A stretch of 64,000 nt of DNA. It comes from Cladopsammia gracilis. Its lineage: Eukaryota > Cnidaria > Anthozoa > Scleractinia > Dendrophylliidae. Positions within the stretch are counted from its first letter, which is position 1, and every line of letters starts with the position of its first letter. The notes under the pieces were generated by a model that ran no database searches, was not told the origin of the DNA, and was given only the letters and a program-made list of their open reading frames with translations. The translations under genes and the position numbers were made by a program. Shown here one piece after another: positions 21,801 to 28,941 of this stretch. Location: the NCBI GenBank assembly GCA_022457155.1, contig JAJGOT010000199.1, positions 851,501 through 915,500 of the forward strand. Direction: 5' to 3'.

Positions 21801-23710
21801 CAACAAAAGATATGTTCTCTTGCTAAAACAAAATATGTGATGTGTCTTGCAATGTTATCTACTTTTTAAAATAAATTATTATCAACTACAGTGTAACTGA
21901 AACATGATCTCAATAGCCCTTTTCATGGTTAACCTTTCTCATGTGCATTGCAATAAAAGTCAATGTGGTTGCGAAGCAATTTAGAGCAATGCTGTAATTT
22001 CTGCCCGAAATTGCCTCGCAATCATGTTTAATTTTATTGTGATGCAAATGGGAAATGTTTTAAAACGGTGAAAAGGCCTATTGGCTCTGCAGGGGGGGGG
22101 GGGGGGTGTTTAATCAAGTGAGAGGTGACACCCCCTCACACACCCCCTGTGATTGTATTGTATCACTGTAAGCTGCAGATAAAGGATACAAGTTAAAGTA
22201 ATATTTGTTGTTAAATGCTAGTAAAATAAACAGCAGTCAAGAAAACACTGAGGTTTTTATGAAGGAATTCAACAGATGATCTTTAATCTAATTTATACAA
22301 CGGCTTCATTCTATGAAGTTGGGCTGCTTTAAAGCATTAAAAGGCAATACAGAGAGTGATAAACTGCTTCCCCTCATACTTTTGTCTAGTCAAAATAGTC
22401 TGCCCTATTGTTTCTTTATTTATCTGGCCCACAAATTGAGAAAACTACACAAATATATCAATCAAAAAACAATGCATTCATTACTGGTAAAAACAAAGTT
22501 GACAGGCTCACAAAAAAAGAGAAAATACATTCGCTTGAGGTGAACTATGTTGAGTCAAAAGGACAAGAAGAATTCAGCTTAACTTCTAAAAAGAAAACTT
22601 AGGCGAGTATAAAATAATAAAAACCATTATTATTTAGGCACTTCAGGTAAGAGATTTTCAAACCATGTCAGATATTGACATATATAAAATAACAAATAAA
22701 TCTATGAAAAGAAAATGCGCTGATATTTATGCACAATTATAAGTTAAGTTCAGATTTGACTAATTAAATTAAAAGTACTTAGTAAAAAAACGTTGCTCCA
22801 AAAACGCATTTCATACCTTGTAATCATTGCTGAAATGTTCGTCTCTGGGACAACTTTCGATCTGCAATAGTTATGAAAAGAAAATAAATATTCAACAACA
22901 CAACCAAAGCATGAGCTTTAACAGTTGTAACCAATAACAATAAACAATATGAGTTGCATGCGTCCATTCATAGATAAACATCACATAACGAGGACGGGCA
23001 AAAACGTCATTTTCCCTCAGTTTATACAAAGAGAAACCTATAAATATTATGCTTAAGTTTACAACTCACTACAGCCTAACGCTGTTAAAGAAAATGTTAC
23101 AAAAATATGCGATTCTTGCACGTGTTCAGAGCTCGCATGTGAACTTCGAAACCTACATATAAAATTTATTTTATTGTTCTGCTAAATTACACGGGTCAGA
23201 TAGAAGTTTTAGTACCTGTTTTGGGATACCTGGAGCTTTGCGCGCCATTCGATAAAGCTCTCGTTTGTCTTCTAACTCTTGTTTTCTCTGCTCAGGATAT
23301 TCGTCAAACTGAGGCAAAACGCAGTCGTATTTGGTCAAAACCAACTTGCGTACGGCTTTCACCCAGCGATTGCATGGGAAAATTACCGGCTCCTCTTCGT
23401 CAGGGTTGTTAAGCTTTTTTACTTTAATCCACTCCACATACCAGTCGTCCCCAATGCCGCTATCATCTCTCCAAATTTCTATCTTATGCAAAGGACCGGG
23501 CGGAAGGGCTGAGTGAACTTTAAAGTGATCAACGCTCCCCTTTTCAAAGTCGTTCTTCCATTTGCAGTCAAGGTTTAAGTCACGCGAGCGAGTTTTGTCT
23601 TCGTTGTAGAGAGCACAATATACATTAGCGTCAGTTCCTGCTCCTTTTACATCTCCAGTCTTCACTATAATCTCGCAATCTGGAGGTAAACCACTGCAAG
23701 AATTTCCCAT
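6437..23710 (-). CDS. Animal lipoxygenase (PLAT plus catalytic domain), 15 exons, complete
   Basis: Dioxygenates polyunsaturated fatty acids to hydroperoxides. Exons in transcript order: 23216-23710, 22817-22861, 21514-21639, 20555-20652, 20261-20393, 19814-19909, 19564-19660, 19078-19195, 18899-18991, 17339-17399, 16384-16489, 15957-16042, 7943-8116, 7142-7305, 6437-6551. Together they give 2007 nt (668 aa) with consistent GT-AG sites and phase. Residues 13-120 form a PLAT domain, followed by the catalytic domain. All non-haem iron ligands are present: His362 and His367 (CTHLGFTHL), His547 and Asn551 (GHSAAN), and C-terminal Ile668 (PNAISI). The ATG lies 21 nt after an in-frame stop. The protein starts MGNSCS, an N-myristoylation-type motif. 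No catalase-like allene oxide synthase domain precedes it, so it is a stand-alone enzyme rather than the coral AOS-LOX fusion. The final junction leaves about four residues fewer than vertebrate 5-LOX. Positional and stereo specificity cannot be read safely. Confidence 0.93.
6645..7115 (+). repeat. Satellite block A, about 4 monomers (intron 14 of lipoxygenase)
   Basis: Tandem monomers starting at about 6692, 6805, 6910 and 7022 (spacing 105-112 bp). Each contains GACCATTCAAATGAAAGCTA, CAGTACTTTCCTGTGGTACT, TTATTAT, ACAAGGTGGTTCTAACTTTTG and TCTGTGGATGAAATCCT. The same family recurs at seven other places in the window. The block lies just 3' of the penultimate lipoxygenase exon. Confidence 0.85.
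7306..7942. other. Lipoxygenase intron 13, nothing recognised
   Basis: Intronic sequence between exons 13 and 14. A short minus-strand frame with a poly-Gln stretch near 7575 comes from a (GTT)n run and has no recognisable domain. Confidence 0.5.
8540..8650 (-). mobile_element. Penelope-like terminal motif, hammerhead-like
   Basis: On the minus strand the sequence reads CTGATGA, then A, a 6-bp stem GGTTAG/CTAACC with a short T-rich loop, then GAAATATCGG. This resembles the CUGANGA - stem II - GAAA core of hammerhead ribozymes reported in Penelope-like retroelements. One extra A precedes the stem, and I could not assign stem III. The same architecture (CTGAAGA, A, GAAAGGC/GCCTTTC stem, GAAATATTGG) occurs in the palindrome at 50705-50953. 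No reverse transcriptase is visible here. Confidence 0.45.
9060..9860 (+). mobile_element. LINE (Tx1/L1-like) ORF1 fragment, decayed
   Basis: Plus-strand frames at 9108-9536 and 9301-9813, together with interrupted pieces, resemble ORF1 of Tx1/L1-like non-LTR retrotransposons. Visible blocks are [20 protein letters not shown], then GIRVVEF and [20 protein letters not shown]. The last is a CCHC-type zinc knuckle in which the final cysteine is replaced by serine. Several frameshifts and stops separate the blocks. It is followed by a Pro/Thr-rich segment. Same orientation as the ORF2 remnant downstream, which suggests one truncated insertion in lipoxygenase intron 12. Confidence 0.6.
10030..10410 (+). 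mobile_element. LINE (Tx1/L1-like) ORF2 linker fragment
   Basis: Encodes, with frame changes near 10085-10150, the segment between endonuclease and reverse transcriptase: a [14 protein letters not shown] block, then [30 protein letters not shown] and [11 protein letters not shown]. This is the usual approach to the RT palm in L1/Tx1 elements, but RT itself is missing. The endonuclease expected between ORF1 and this piece is also deleted. Dead copy. Confidence 0.6.
10917..11559. mobile_element. Harbinger-like MITE with AGCCCCATTTACACTGC termini
   Basis: A 643-bp non-coding element. Its left end reads AGCCCCATTTACACTGC and continues through GGCACGGCTCGGAT; the right end is the inverted version with a few differences over about 60 bp. 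Flanking TAA is present on both sides (10914-10916 and 11560-11562). A 3-bp TAA/TTA duplication is characteristic of PIF/Harbinger elements. Internal short frames are chance. Confidence 0.75.
11563..12280. other. Lipoxygenase intron 12, unassigned
   Basis: Sequence between the Harbinger-like MITE and the tyrosine-recombinase element. The short minus-strand frame at 11625-11822 is hydrophobic but has no recognisable domain. Nothing else is supported. Confidence 0.4.
12750..13637 (-). pseudogene. Tyrosine recombinase of the Ngaro/PAT-like element, broken
   Basis: Minus-strand pieces in order. First is an N-terminal core-binding segment at 13637-13440 ([20 protein letters not shown]). Near 13260-13360 lies a second piece ([18 protein letters not shown]). 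The catalytic half is at 13148-12750 ([40 protein letters not shown], then YSSHS). The frame breaks at the catalytic HxxR-type box, where TATTCCTCRCACAG is tandemly duplicated by 14 bp. Several further stops or shifts separate the first pieces, so no active recombinase is expected. Confidence 0.65.
13840..14268 (-). pseudogene. RNase H remnant of the Ngaro/PAT-like element
   Basis: Minus-strand frame 14268-13990 contains [20 protein letters not shown] and INQLELLTI, resembling the first catalytic-Asp region of DIRS-order RNase H. A second piece at about 13985-13840 contains [32 protein letters not shown], a stop, then [11 protein letters not shown], the usual C-terminal end of the domain. It lies upstream of the recombinase on the same strand, as in intact family members. 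Disrupted by at least one stop. Confidence 0.6.
14460..14662 (-). CDS. Possible small exon with CPNC motif, unknown
   Basis: An open frame starts at an ATG at 14662 and runs 67 codons to a strong splice donor (CG|GTAAGT) at 14459. It is Lys/Cys-rich: [20 protein letters not shown], later CAVCTCLR and DECDDYGLL. The CxxC pairs could bind zinc. It lies beyond the outer end of the Ngaro/PAT-like element, inside lipoxygenase intron 12 and on the same strand. No matching acceptor exon is recognisable. It could be the first exon of a nested gene, part of another transposon, or chance. Confidence 0.3.
14700..14840. repeat. ATCCGC simple-repeat tract
   Basis: After a T-rich run, units such as CATCCGCATTTT, TATCCGCATTTT and then CCGCCATCCGCCATCCGCC are repeated. 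Low complexity, non-coding. Confidence 0.7.
14900..15870. other. Lipoxygenase intron 12, unassigned end
   Basis: No conserved frames. An ATTATTAATTATTAATTATTAAT tract lies near 15830-15850. Nothing else supported. Confidence 0.4.
15878..15940. repeat. Perfect 25-bp inverted repeat, 13-nt loop
   Basis: GATCTGTATGGGCGTTTACA plus five more bases (15878-15902) is followed by a 13-nt purine-rich loop (GAGGCGAAGGCGA) and the exact reverse complement at 15916-15940. It lies 16 bp from lipoxygenase exon 12, in the acceptor-distal flank. Possibly a minimal MITE; as RNA it would form a strong hairpin next to the splice donor. Confidence 0.85.
16490..17338. other. Lipoxygenase intron 10, no gene
   Basis: AT-rich intron sequence; the minus-strand frame at 16786-17007 is simple-sequence threonine and isoleucine codons. 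Nearby, in intron 11 at 16180-16260, AAGCTGCAC and its complement GTGCAGCTTAT occur three times, probably a small fold-back repeat. Confidence 0.4.
17537..17636 (+). mobile_element. Short dispersed repeat, copy 1 (AACCTCGTTCCCAGGGTCTC)
   Basis: About 100 bp. It starts AACCTCGTTCCCAGGGTCTC, contains a GAGAGAGAGAGACCCTGG inverted match to that start, and ends near GGGGCTGGTCACGTGTC. A second copy lies inverted at 18589-18683, so the two bracket about 950 bp of lipoxygenase intron 9. Non-coding. Confidence 0.7.
17640..18588. other. Intron 9 segment between inverted repeat copies
   Basis: Short frames only (for example 17501-17797 and 18247-18444), none recognisable. It may be unique intron sequence, or the interior of a larger element bounded by the two inverted copies. 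Confidence 0.35.
18589..18683 (-). mobile_element. Short dispersed repeat, copy 2 (inverted)
   Basis: Inverted counterpart of 17537-17636, with the shared core ACACGTGACCAGCCCCAACC followed by AGGGTCTCTCTCTC and GAGACCCTGGGAACGAGGTT. Located in lipoxygenase intron 9. Confidence 0.7.
20700..21500. other. Lipoxygenase intron 3, CT-rich, with tandem CCCTGTTTAAGACA units
   Basis: Pyrimidine-rich stretch at about 20860-21190 with recurring CTCCCAGTTCC words. It is followed at about 21230-21420 by four spaced copies of ACCCTGTTTAAGACA, which look like a short tandem or inter-spersed repeat. A poly-C run abuts the splice donor side of exon 3 (about 21486-21494). No coding potential. Confidence 0.5.
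21916..22078. mobile_element. Small MITE with imperfect inverted ends, TA flanks
   Basis: Left end GCCCTTTTCATGGTTAACC; right end is its imperfect complement (GGTGAAAAGGCC). A central match TTGCAATAAAA/TTTTATTGTGATGCAAA extends the fold-back. TA is present on both sides (21914-21915 and 22079-22080). Non-coding, in lipoxygenase intron 2. Confidence 0.6.
22092..22106 (+). repeat. Poly-G run (15 nt)
   Basis: One of at least eight uninterrupted G or C runs of 14-21 nt in this window. The others are at about 12390-12407, 29386-29403, 33102-33116, 33301-33314, 53658-53674, 59026-59046 and 60153-60167. Confidence 0.9.
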
Positions 23711-24790
23711 GTTGTTATTGTCGTCCGGTTAAAAGATTGGCCCGTCGTTTACGCGAATTAAGCTTACGGATTATTTAGCCAAATTCCAAGAGTCAGTGGG
23801 TACTAAAAGTTCGGAAAACTCTTTGAGAAATTGCTCAAAGTGGACAGCCCAACAGATTAAGCTTTCGGTTTGAAGTTATCTGGTTTTTTTCTCAAACCAC
23901 GCTCTTACAACTTGTTGCACGCAGTGATCTCGTAAAAGTGGGAAATATGTTACGGAATCTGACAACCGAAGGTGTTAGTGACGTCACAAGCTATTATCTT
24001 GCTCGCTGTGTTTTTCCGTTGTCATGAAAATAAATTTCTGCGATTTTGTGTTTTACCACCGACCGAGAAGCGCAAAACTCTCTTTTGTTCCATCTTGGTA
24101 GTTTGGAAAGCATTACAAAAGTTTCATTCTTTTAAGAAGCAAGTAAACAATGTACGAGGTATGTAAATTAGTAAATAAATCTTGCGACATCAATATTTCA
24201 TTCAACAGCTTGACGTCAGCAGCTAATTGGCTTCATCTTTCTTCGCTGAACAACATTAGCGTTTTATTAGTTTAGTTTGGTTGGGTCTTTGGTTACCAAA
24301 TGGGCACCAAATGGGCACCAAATATACAGCGTCACAAATAAATTGACTCCGAGAAACTCGAGAAAACACTTCCTTACAAGTCCTGAGGATGCTGTACCGA
24401 AAAAATAAAGATTTTGTTCTGGAAAAGAGCCAGTCTTCCGTTAAATAAAGTCGCACATTATGTGAGCCCTTATGCGGCCCTTCAATAGCGAAGATGAAAC
24501 TTCCGCTTGTGCTTTTTCATTACGCGTCAAAATACGTGTGAGCACTCTTGTTCAAGCTTTCAAATTTTATAAATCATTTGGAATTGTAAAAAATAATACT
24601 CTCGGTTTATCATAAGTTCTACTTCTACTTTATTAACTGATAAAGTGGTAATGCCACATCACATCAGTATAAAATAACAACTATGTACAATATTAAATAA
24701 TACTAAAAATTATAAAATTACAATAAAAAATACACCATGTTCGATATAATATTACATCATCAAATATTGCATATAATAAAAAATAATAAA
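23711..24790. other. Lipoxygenase 5' flank and intergenic
   Basis: Holds the presumed lipoxygenase promoter (read leftward) and the AT-rich 3' tail region of the LINE copy that follows. I see no clear TATA box or other gene. Confidence 0.4.
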
Positions 24791-24802
24791 TAGAAAATTA
24801 AA

Positions 24803-25370
24803 TTAAAACCATTCTCCTAACTCAATAAGATGATCACATACTGCAGCCTTTAATTTATGATTGTCCTGTATATTTACAATAAAACCTGGAAGCCTGTTCC
24901 ATCGATTGATAGACCACGGAAAGAACTCAGCTATATAGATGCTGATTACTGTTGGAATGTGGTCGCAAGAATGTCTTTTAATAGAGTTGCCATTCCTCAA
25001 GGTATGAGAAACAGGTGTTAGGTAAGTATCTCTCTCAATATCAACAGTTCCGTAAACAACCCGGTGGAACATAGCTAAACGAGAAAGATTCCTCCTACCC
25101 TCAAGGGATGGCCCTTCCAATTCCTTAAGCATACTTGTAACAGTTCCTGGCTCTCTAGAGTAGTTATTGTAGCAAATTCTAGCTGCTGTACGTTGAACCA
25201 TATCTCTGAGCTGATGCTTGCCTTTGTTAAGATACGGATACCAAGCATACTCTAGCTTGGGTCTCACTAAAAAACTACTATATAATCTGGATTTACAGTC
25301 CACAGATGTGTGTTTAAAATTTCTCCTGATAACACCAAGGGTCTGTCTGGCTTTGGATGTTATATGAGCA
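24803..25370 (-). mobile_element. CR1/L2-like LINE, C-terminal reverse-transcriptase end
   Basis: A minus-strand frame runs from about 25370 to 24803. It reads WANDVAHITSKARQTLGVIR, then LVRPKLEYA and YLNKGKHQLRDMVQRTAARI, and ends with FFPWSINRWNRLPGFIVNI. These are the conserved last blocks of CR1/Jockey-type reverse transcriptases. It is 5'-truncated, with a short tandem repeat at the break (25391-25480). The AT-rich sequence at 24570-24800 is probably its 3' untranslated tail. Confidence 0.85.
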
Positions 25371-25390
25371 ACATCATTTGCCCACTTGAT

Positions 25391-25485
25391 GTCTTCGGAT
25401 ATGAAATATTCATATCTTCGGATATGAAATATTCATATCTTCGGATATGAAATATTCATATCTTCGGATATGAAATATTGCCCAC
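25391..25485. repeat. 23-bp tandem repeat at the broken LINE end
   Basis: About four units of TCTTCGGATATGAAATATTCATA, each containing the near-palindrome ATGAAATATTCAT. The unit overlaps the LINE codons just upstream of its WANDVAH block, so the array seems to have grown out of LINE sequence. Confidence 0.8.
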
Positions 25486-25499
25486 TTCATATCTTCCAA

Positions 25500-28160
25500 T
25501 AGTATTTTTTATTACACATAATGTGAAACGTCACGTTCGAGCTATCATATTTTATAAATCGTTAGGGAACATGTTCTAATGAAAGTATAGTTTAAAGCCC
25601 TCATTCGAGCCACGAGCCAATAAAACTTAAAAACTTACGATGTGAAACCAGCTATTCTAGTACTTAATCCGTCCTATATAACAAATCGAAAATTATTTTA
25701 TTGAGGAAATCAGGGTCAAGACTACTCAAGCATCTCGGCAAAGACACTTTGCAGGGACAAGAACTTTTAGGGATAGGGCGAGAAAGCGTCTAACACCTCA
25801 CCACTATTTTGCCAAGAACAAGATGAACTTGAAAAAATTTTCCATTTTTTTAAAGTTGGAATCTATTTCATGAAGCGATTTTACCATAAAGTGCTCAAAA
25901 CAACAAGCAATTGAATCACTGTCGATAAACATTTTACACAAACAATATTAAATTTTGAGAATGTTGCGGCCGACACTTTTTGATGACAAAACGGAATGAA
26001 CGCCGTAGCAACAACTTGACTAAACGGGCAGGAAATGGGCGTGACAAAGAAATCCTGAACCGTGATAAAACGTGCCAAGTTTATTTTAAGAAATCAAAGT
26101 CTAATTAACGTTTAATCCGTGAGCCCCAAAGCAAACAACTTTCTTGAATTTTATTTCATTTTTAACCTTCTTTCGCTGACACACGACACTTTTAAGTCGG
26201 TAAACTAAGCTCAAGTTTACACAATCTGTTGCAAACACGAACACGATAGATAGTTTGAGACATACATAGGATTCTGTAGAGAGAATTCGAAGGTAAAGTA
26301 GTTAGTTTTCCCTAAAATTTCTCGAGTTTTACATCAACTATTTTAACTGTTTATTAATTATCACACATCACGTTCATGCTGCCAGCAAAAAGTAGCAATT
26401 TTCCATACAAGAAAGCCAATAACATTCCTTGAGGATGTTTCACATGCCCTCTGGCATAAGGCTGGGTTTGGATATCATATCTTGATTGTAGCCTTGAAAC
26501 ACCTTCAATTGAGTAAAAAAAATCTGAGTTGGGATGTCTACAAGATTCCACAGCGTTTTTTCGTAGTTTTGATTTTTGTTTTCACGCACCCGTTCATTGG
26601 TGCATCTATTTCTCTCATTGTGAGCCGAGGACAGCTCCGTTGTCGATCGTCTGAGAAGAGAAGTTATAATTTGTTAAACGACAAAAATGCAAGCAATGAC
26701 ATGAATAGTCAGTTTCGCACATACTTATTTGGTGTTATGCGAAAAAGGAAGCTTCGTTCTTGGAAATAAGATGCAATAACACTTATATAATCATGGGACA
26801 TTGAAAAAGATTGTTGGTTCGTTCCTTACTCGTACTTGTAAATATTTTTCGTAGTGATCGAATGATATTTTCTCGTTATGATTTCGGTACAGAACAGAAG
26901 TTATGTTATAATTATCACTCGATCTTTTCCGCAAGGAAACTAGTCCTCTCGACAAATATGTTTTGGTGGTTACTGGCTGAAAGCCAGAACCACTGTGTCA
27001 TCAGGTGTAAGAAAGACCGTAAATCGGAATTACACGGAGTTGGGCCGAGTTCACCCGATTGCTTTACGACGAGACAGTTCGGATAGCTTCGGATTGGACG
27101 ACTCGATTGTCAACGTACGCAGTTCTGTTTGTACGTACGCGCTTTGGATCCATGGGAAAGTAAACATGCTTTCTCGTTCTTCTTTTACTTTTTTCCCCTC
27201 TTTTATGTGATACAACTATCCCCATGGGAGCCCCCTCCCCCTCCCCCAGCCCAGCCCCGGGGGAGAAATAAACTTAGACTCAACTTACTTTCGTATGCCA
27301 TTAACGTTAGTTTTTATTTATTTATCCTGTTATATATTAACACAAACATATATTAATAAAAGTAGTAACTAACGTATACATTTCATATGCGGGTACAAAT
27401 TTTTCAAGCGCTAGCTCTTCCTCTGGTCGTTCATTTTTGTTATTCACTCGACAACCGACGCAACACCACAGTTTCCTGTAGAAACTTCTCCTTTTATCAC
27501 TTTATAAAATCAGGTTAAGTTTCTATTGACGCAAACAACGTCCTGACTTTTTAAGGAGTCACTGAAGATAGCAGGAGTTCACCTCATACCTAACAGGTCT
27601 ATGGCAGCATAGATTATAATATTATATCCAACAATTATTCACCTCATTAAACGTTAATTTCCTTTGTATTTTCTTTATGAATTATTAATGAGTTTTTGAA
27701 TTTGGTTTTATGCCACTATTTAAAATCGCTATAAACCAAACTGACTATACAGTTGGCTATGGAATAATGGCAGATTTATCAATAAATAGGTAGTTTTGCT
27801 TTCCTTGCATTGAGATTAGTTTACTGACACCTCCAGTAACATCTGGAACATCAGAACCAGAACGGTTTACATGTATGATTTTCCTTAAAACATTTTATGC
27901 TTTCTATGTGCATTCATGTATGACTTGTATCCCTTGAAAATCACAAAATGAATGATTGATGCTTCAGAAGTCAGTATAGGTCACCTTGAAAAACACAGGT
28001 AACCCACTCTTAAAACAACAGGCATTCCACCCTTAAAAACCACAGGCATCGCACCCTTTAAAATCTTGCCTTCATTTCTGCAACAATTTATTAGCTCTAC
28101 CTACCTGTAATAACCTAGGATGCTCTAAGTGAGGATTATTAAAGTCATTCCCAAAGTCAA
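25500..28160. other. Gene-free intergenic stretch
   Basis: No recognisable protein, RNA or terminal repeats. Short frames at 26354-27356 are not conserved-looking. A C-rich run lies at about 27229-27262. Confidence 0.4.
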
Positions 28161-28164
28161 ACTT

Positions 28165-28560
28165 GTACTGTGGTTTTAACTATTGAGTCTGTGGATGAAA
28201 TTCCAAAAAAATATGTGACCATTGAAAGCTGTTATGCAGTACTTTTCTGCGGTATACTGTTCAACTGGTAAACAAGGCAGTTCATTCACTTCTGTGAAGT
28301 GTGACCATTCAAATGAAAGCTACTGAGCAATACTTTCCTGTGGTACTGTTTATTATACTGTACAAGGTGGTTGTAACTTTTGATTCTGTGGATTAAATCC
28401 TACAGTGTGAACATTCAAATGAAAGCTACTGGGCAGTACTTTCCAGTGGCGGTGTTTATTATTCTGTACAAGGTGGTTCTAACTTTTGAGTCTGTGGATT
28501 AAATCCTATAGTGTGACCATTCAAATGAAAGCTACTGGGCAGTACTTTCCCATGGCACAA
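28165..28560 (+). repeat. Satellite block B, about 3.5 monomers
   Basis: Same family and orientation as 6645-7115: TGTGACCATTCAAATGAAAG, CAGTACTTTCC, TACAAGGTGGTT and GAGTCTGTGG recur about every 110 bp. It lies downstream of the TMEM106 stop codon. Read in that gene's direction, each monomer carries AATAAA. Confidence 0.85.
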
Positions 28561-28718
28561 TTTGTTTTTCAGTGTTTTGCAATGAAATTAGGGATATTTC
28601 TTTAAATTTGATCTGGGCACTATAATCATGGCCTCATTTGCATCTCTCACTATCATGTTTTTCTTTGAGTACTGGACCACGCACTGTAATTCCCATGTAC
28701 GAACAAACCATTTGAAGG

Positions 28719-28941
28719 ACATCCATGATTATGTAGCATCAATACATCAAGGACTCGGGGCATCCATCATCATGTAGCATCAATACATCAAGGACTCAGG
28801 GCATCCATGATTATGTAGCAACAATACATCAACGATTAAGGGCATCCACGATCATGTAGCAACAATACATCAACGACTCAGGGCATCCACGATCATGAAG
28901 CAACAATACATCAACGACTCAGGGCATCCACGATCATGTAG
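28719..28941. repeat. 41-bp minisatellite overlapping the TMEM106 stop
   Basis: Units begin at about 28720, 28761, 28802, 28843, 28884 and 28925, each like CATCCACGATCATGTAGCAA followed by CAATACATCAACGACTCAGGG. The last partial unit contains the minus-strand stop codon of TMEM106 (28934-28936), so the gene's 3' UTR begins inside the array. Confidence 0.9.

Noticed and set aside
28719..28941. Regular direct repeats that could suggest a CRISPR array
   Set aside because: Head-to-tail 41-bp units with no unique spacers, in a clearly eukaryotic intron-rich context: a minisatellite.
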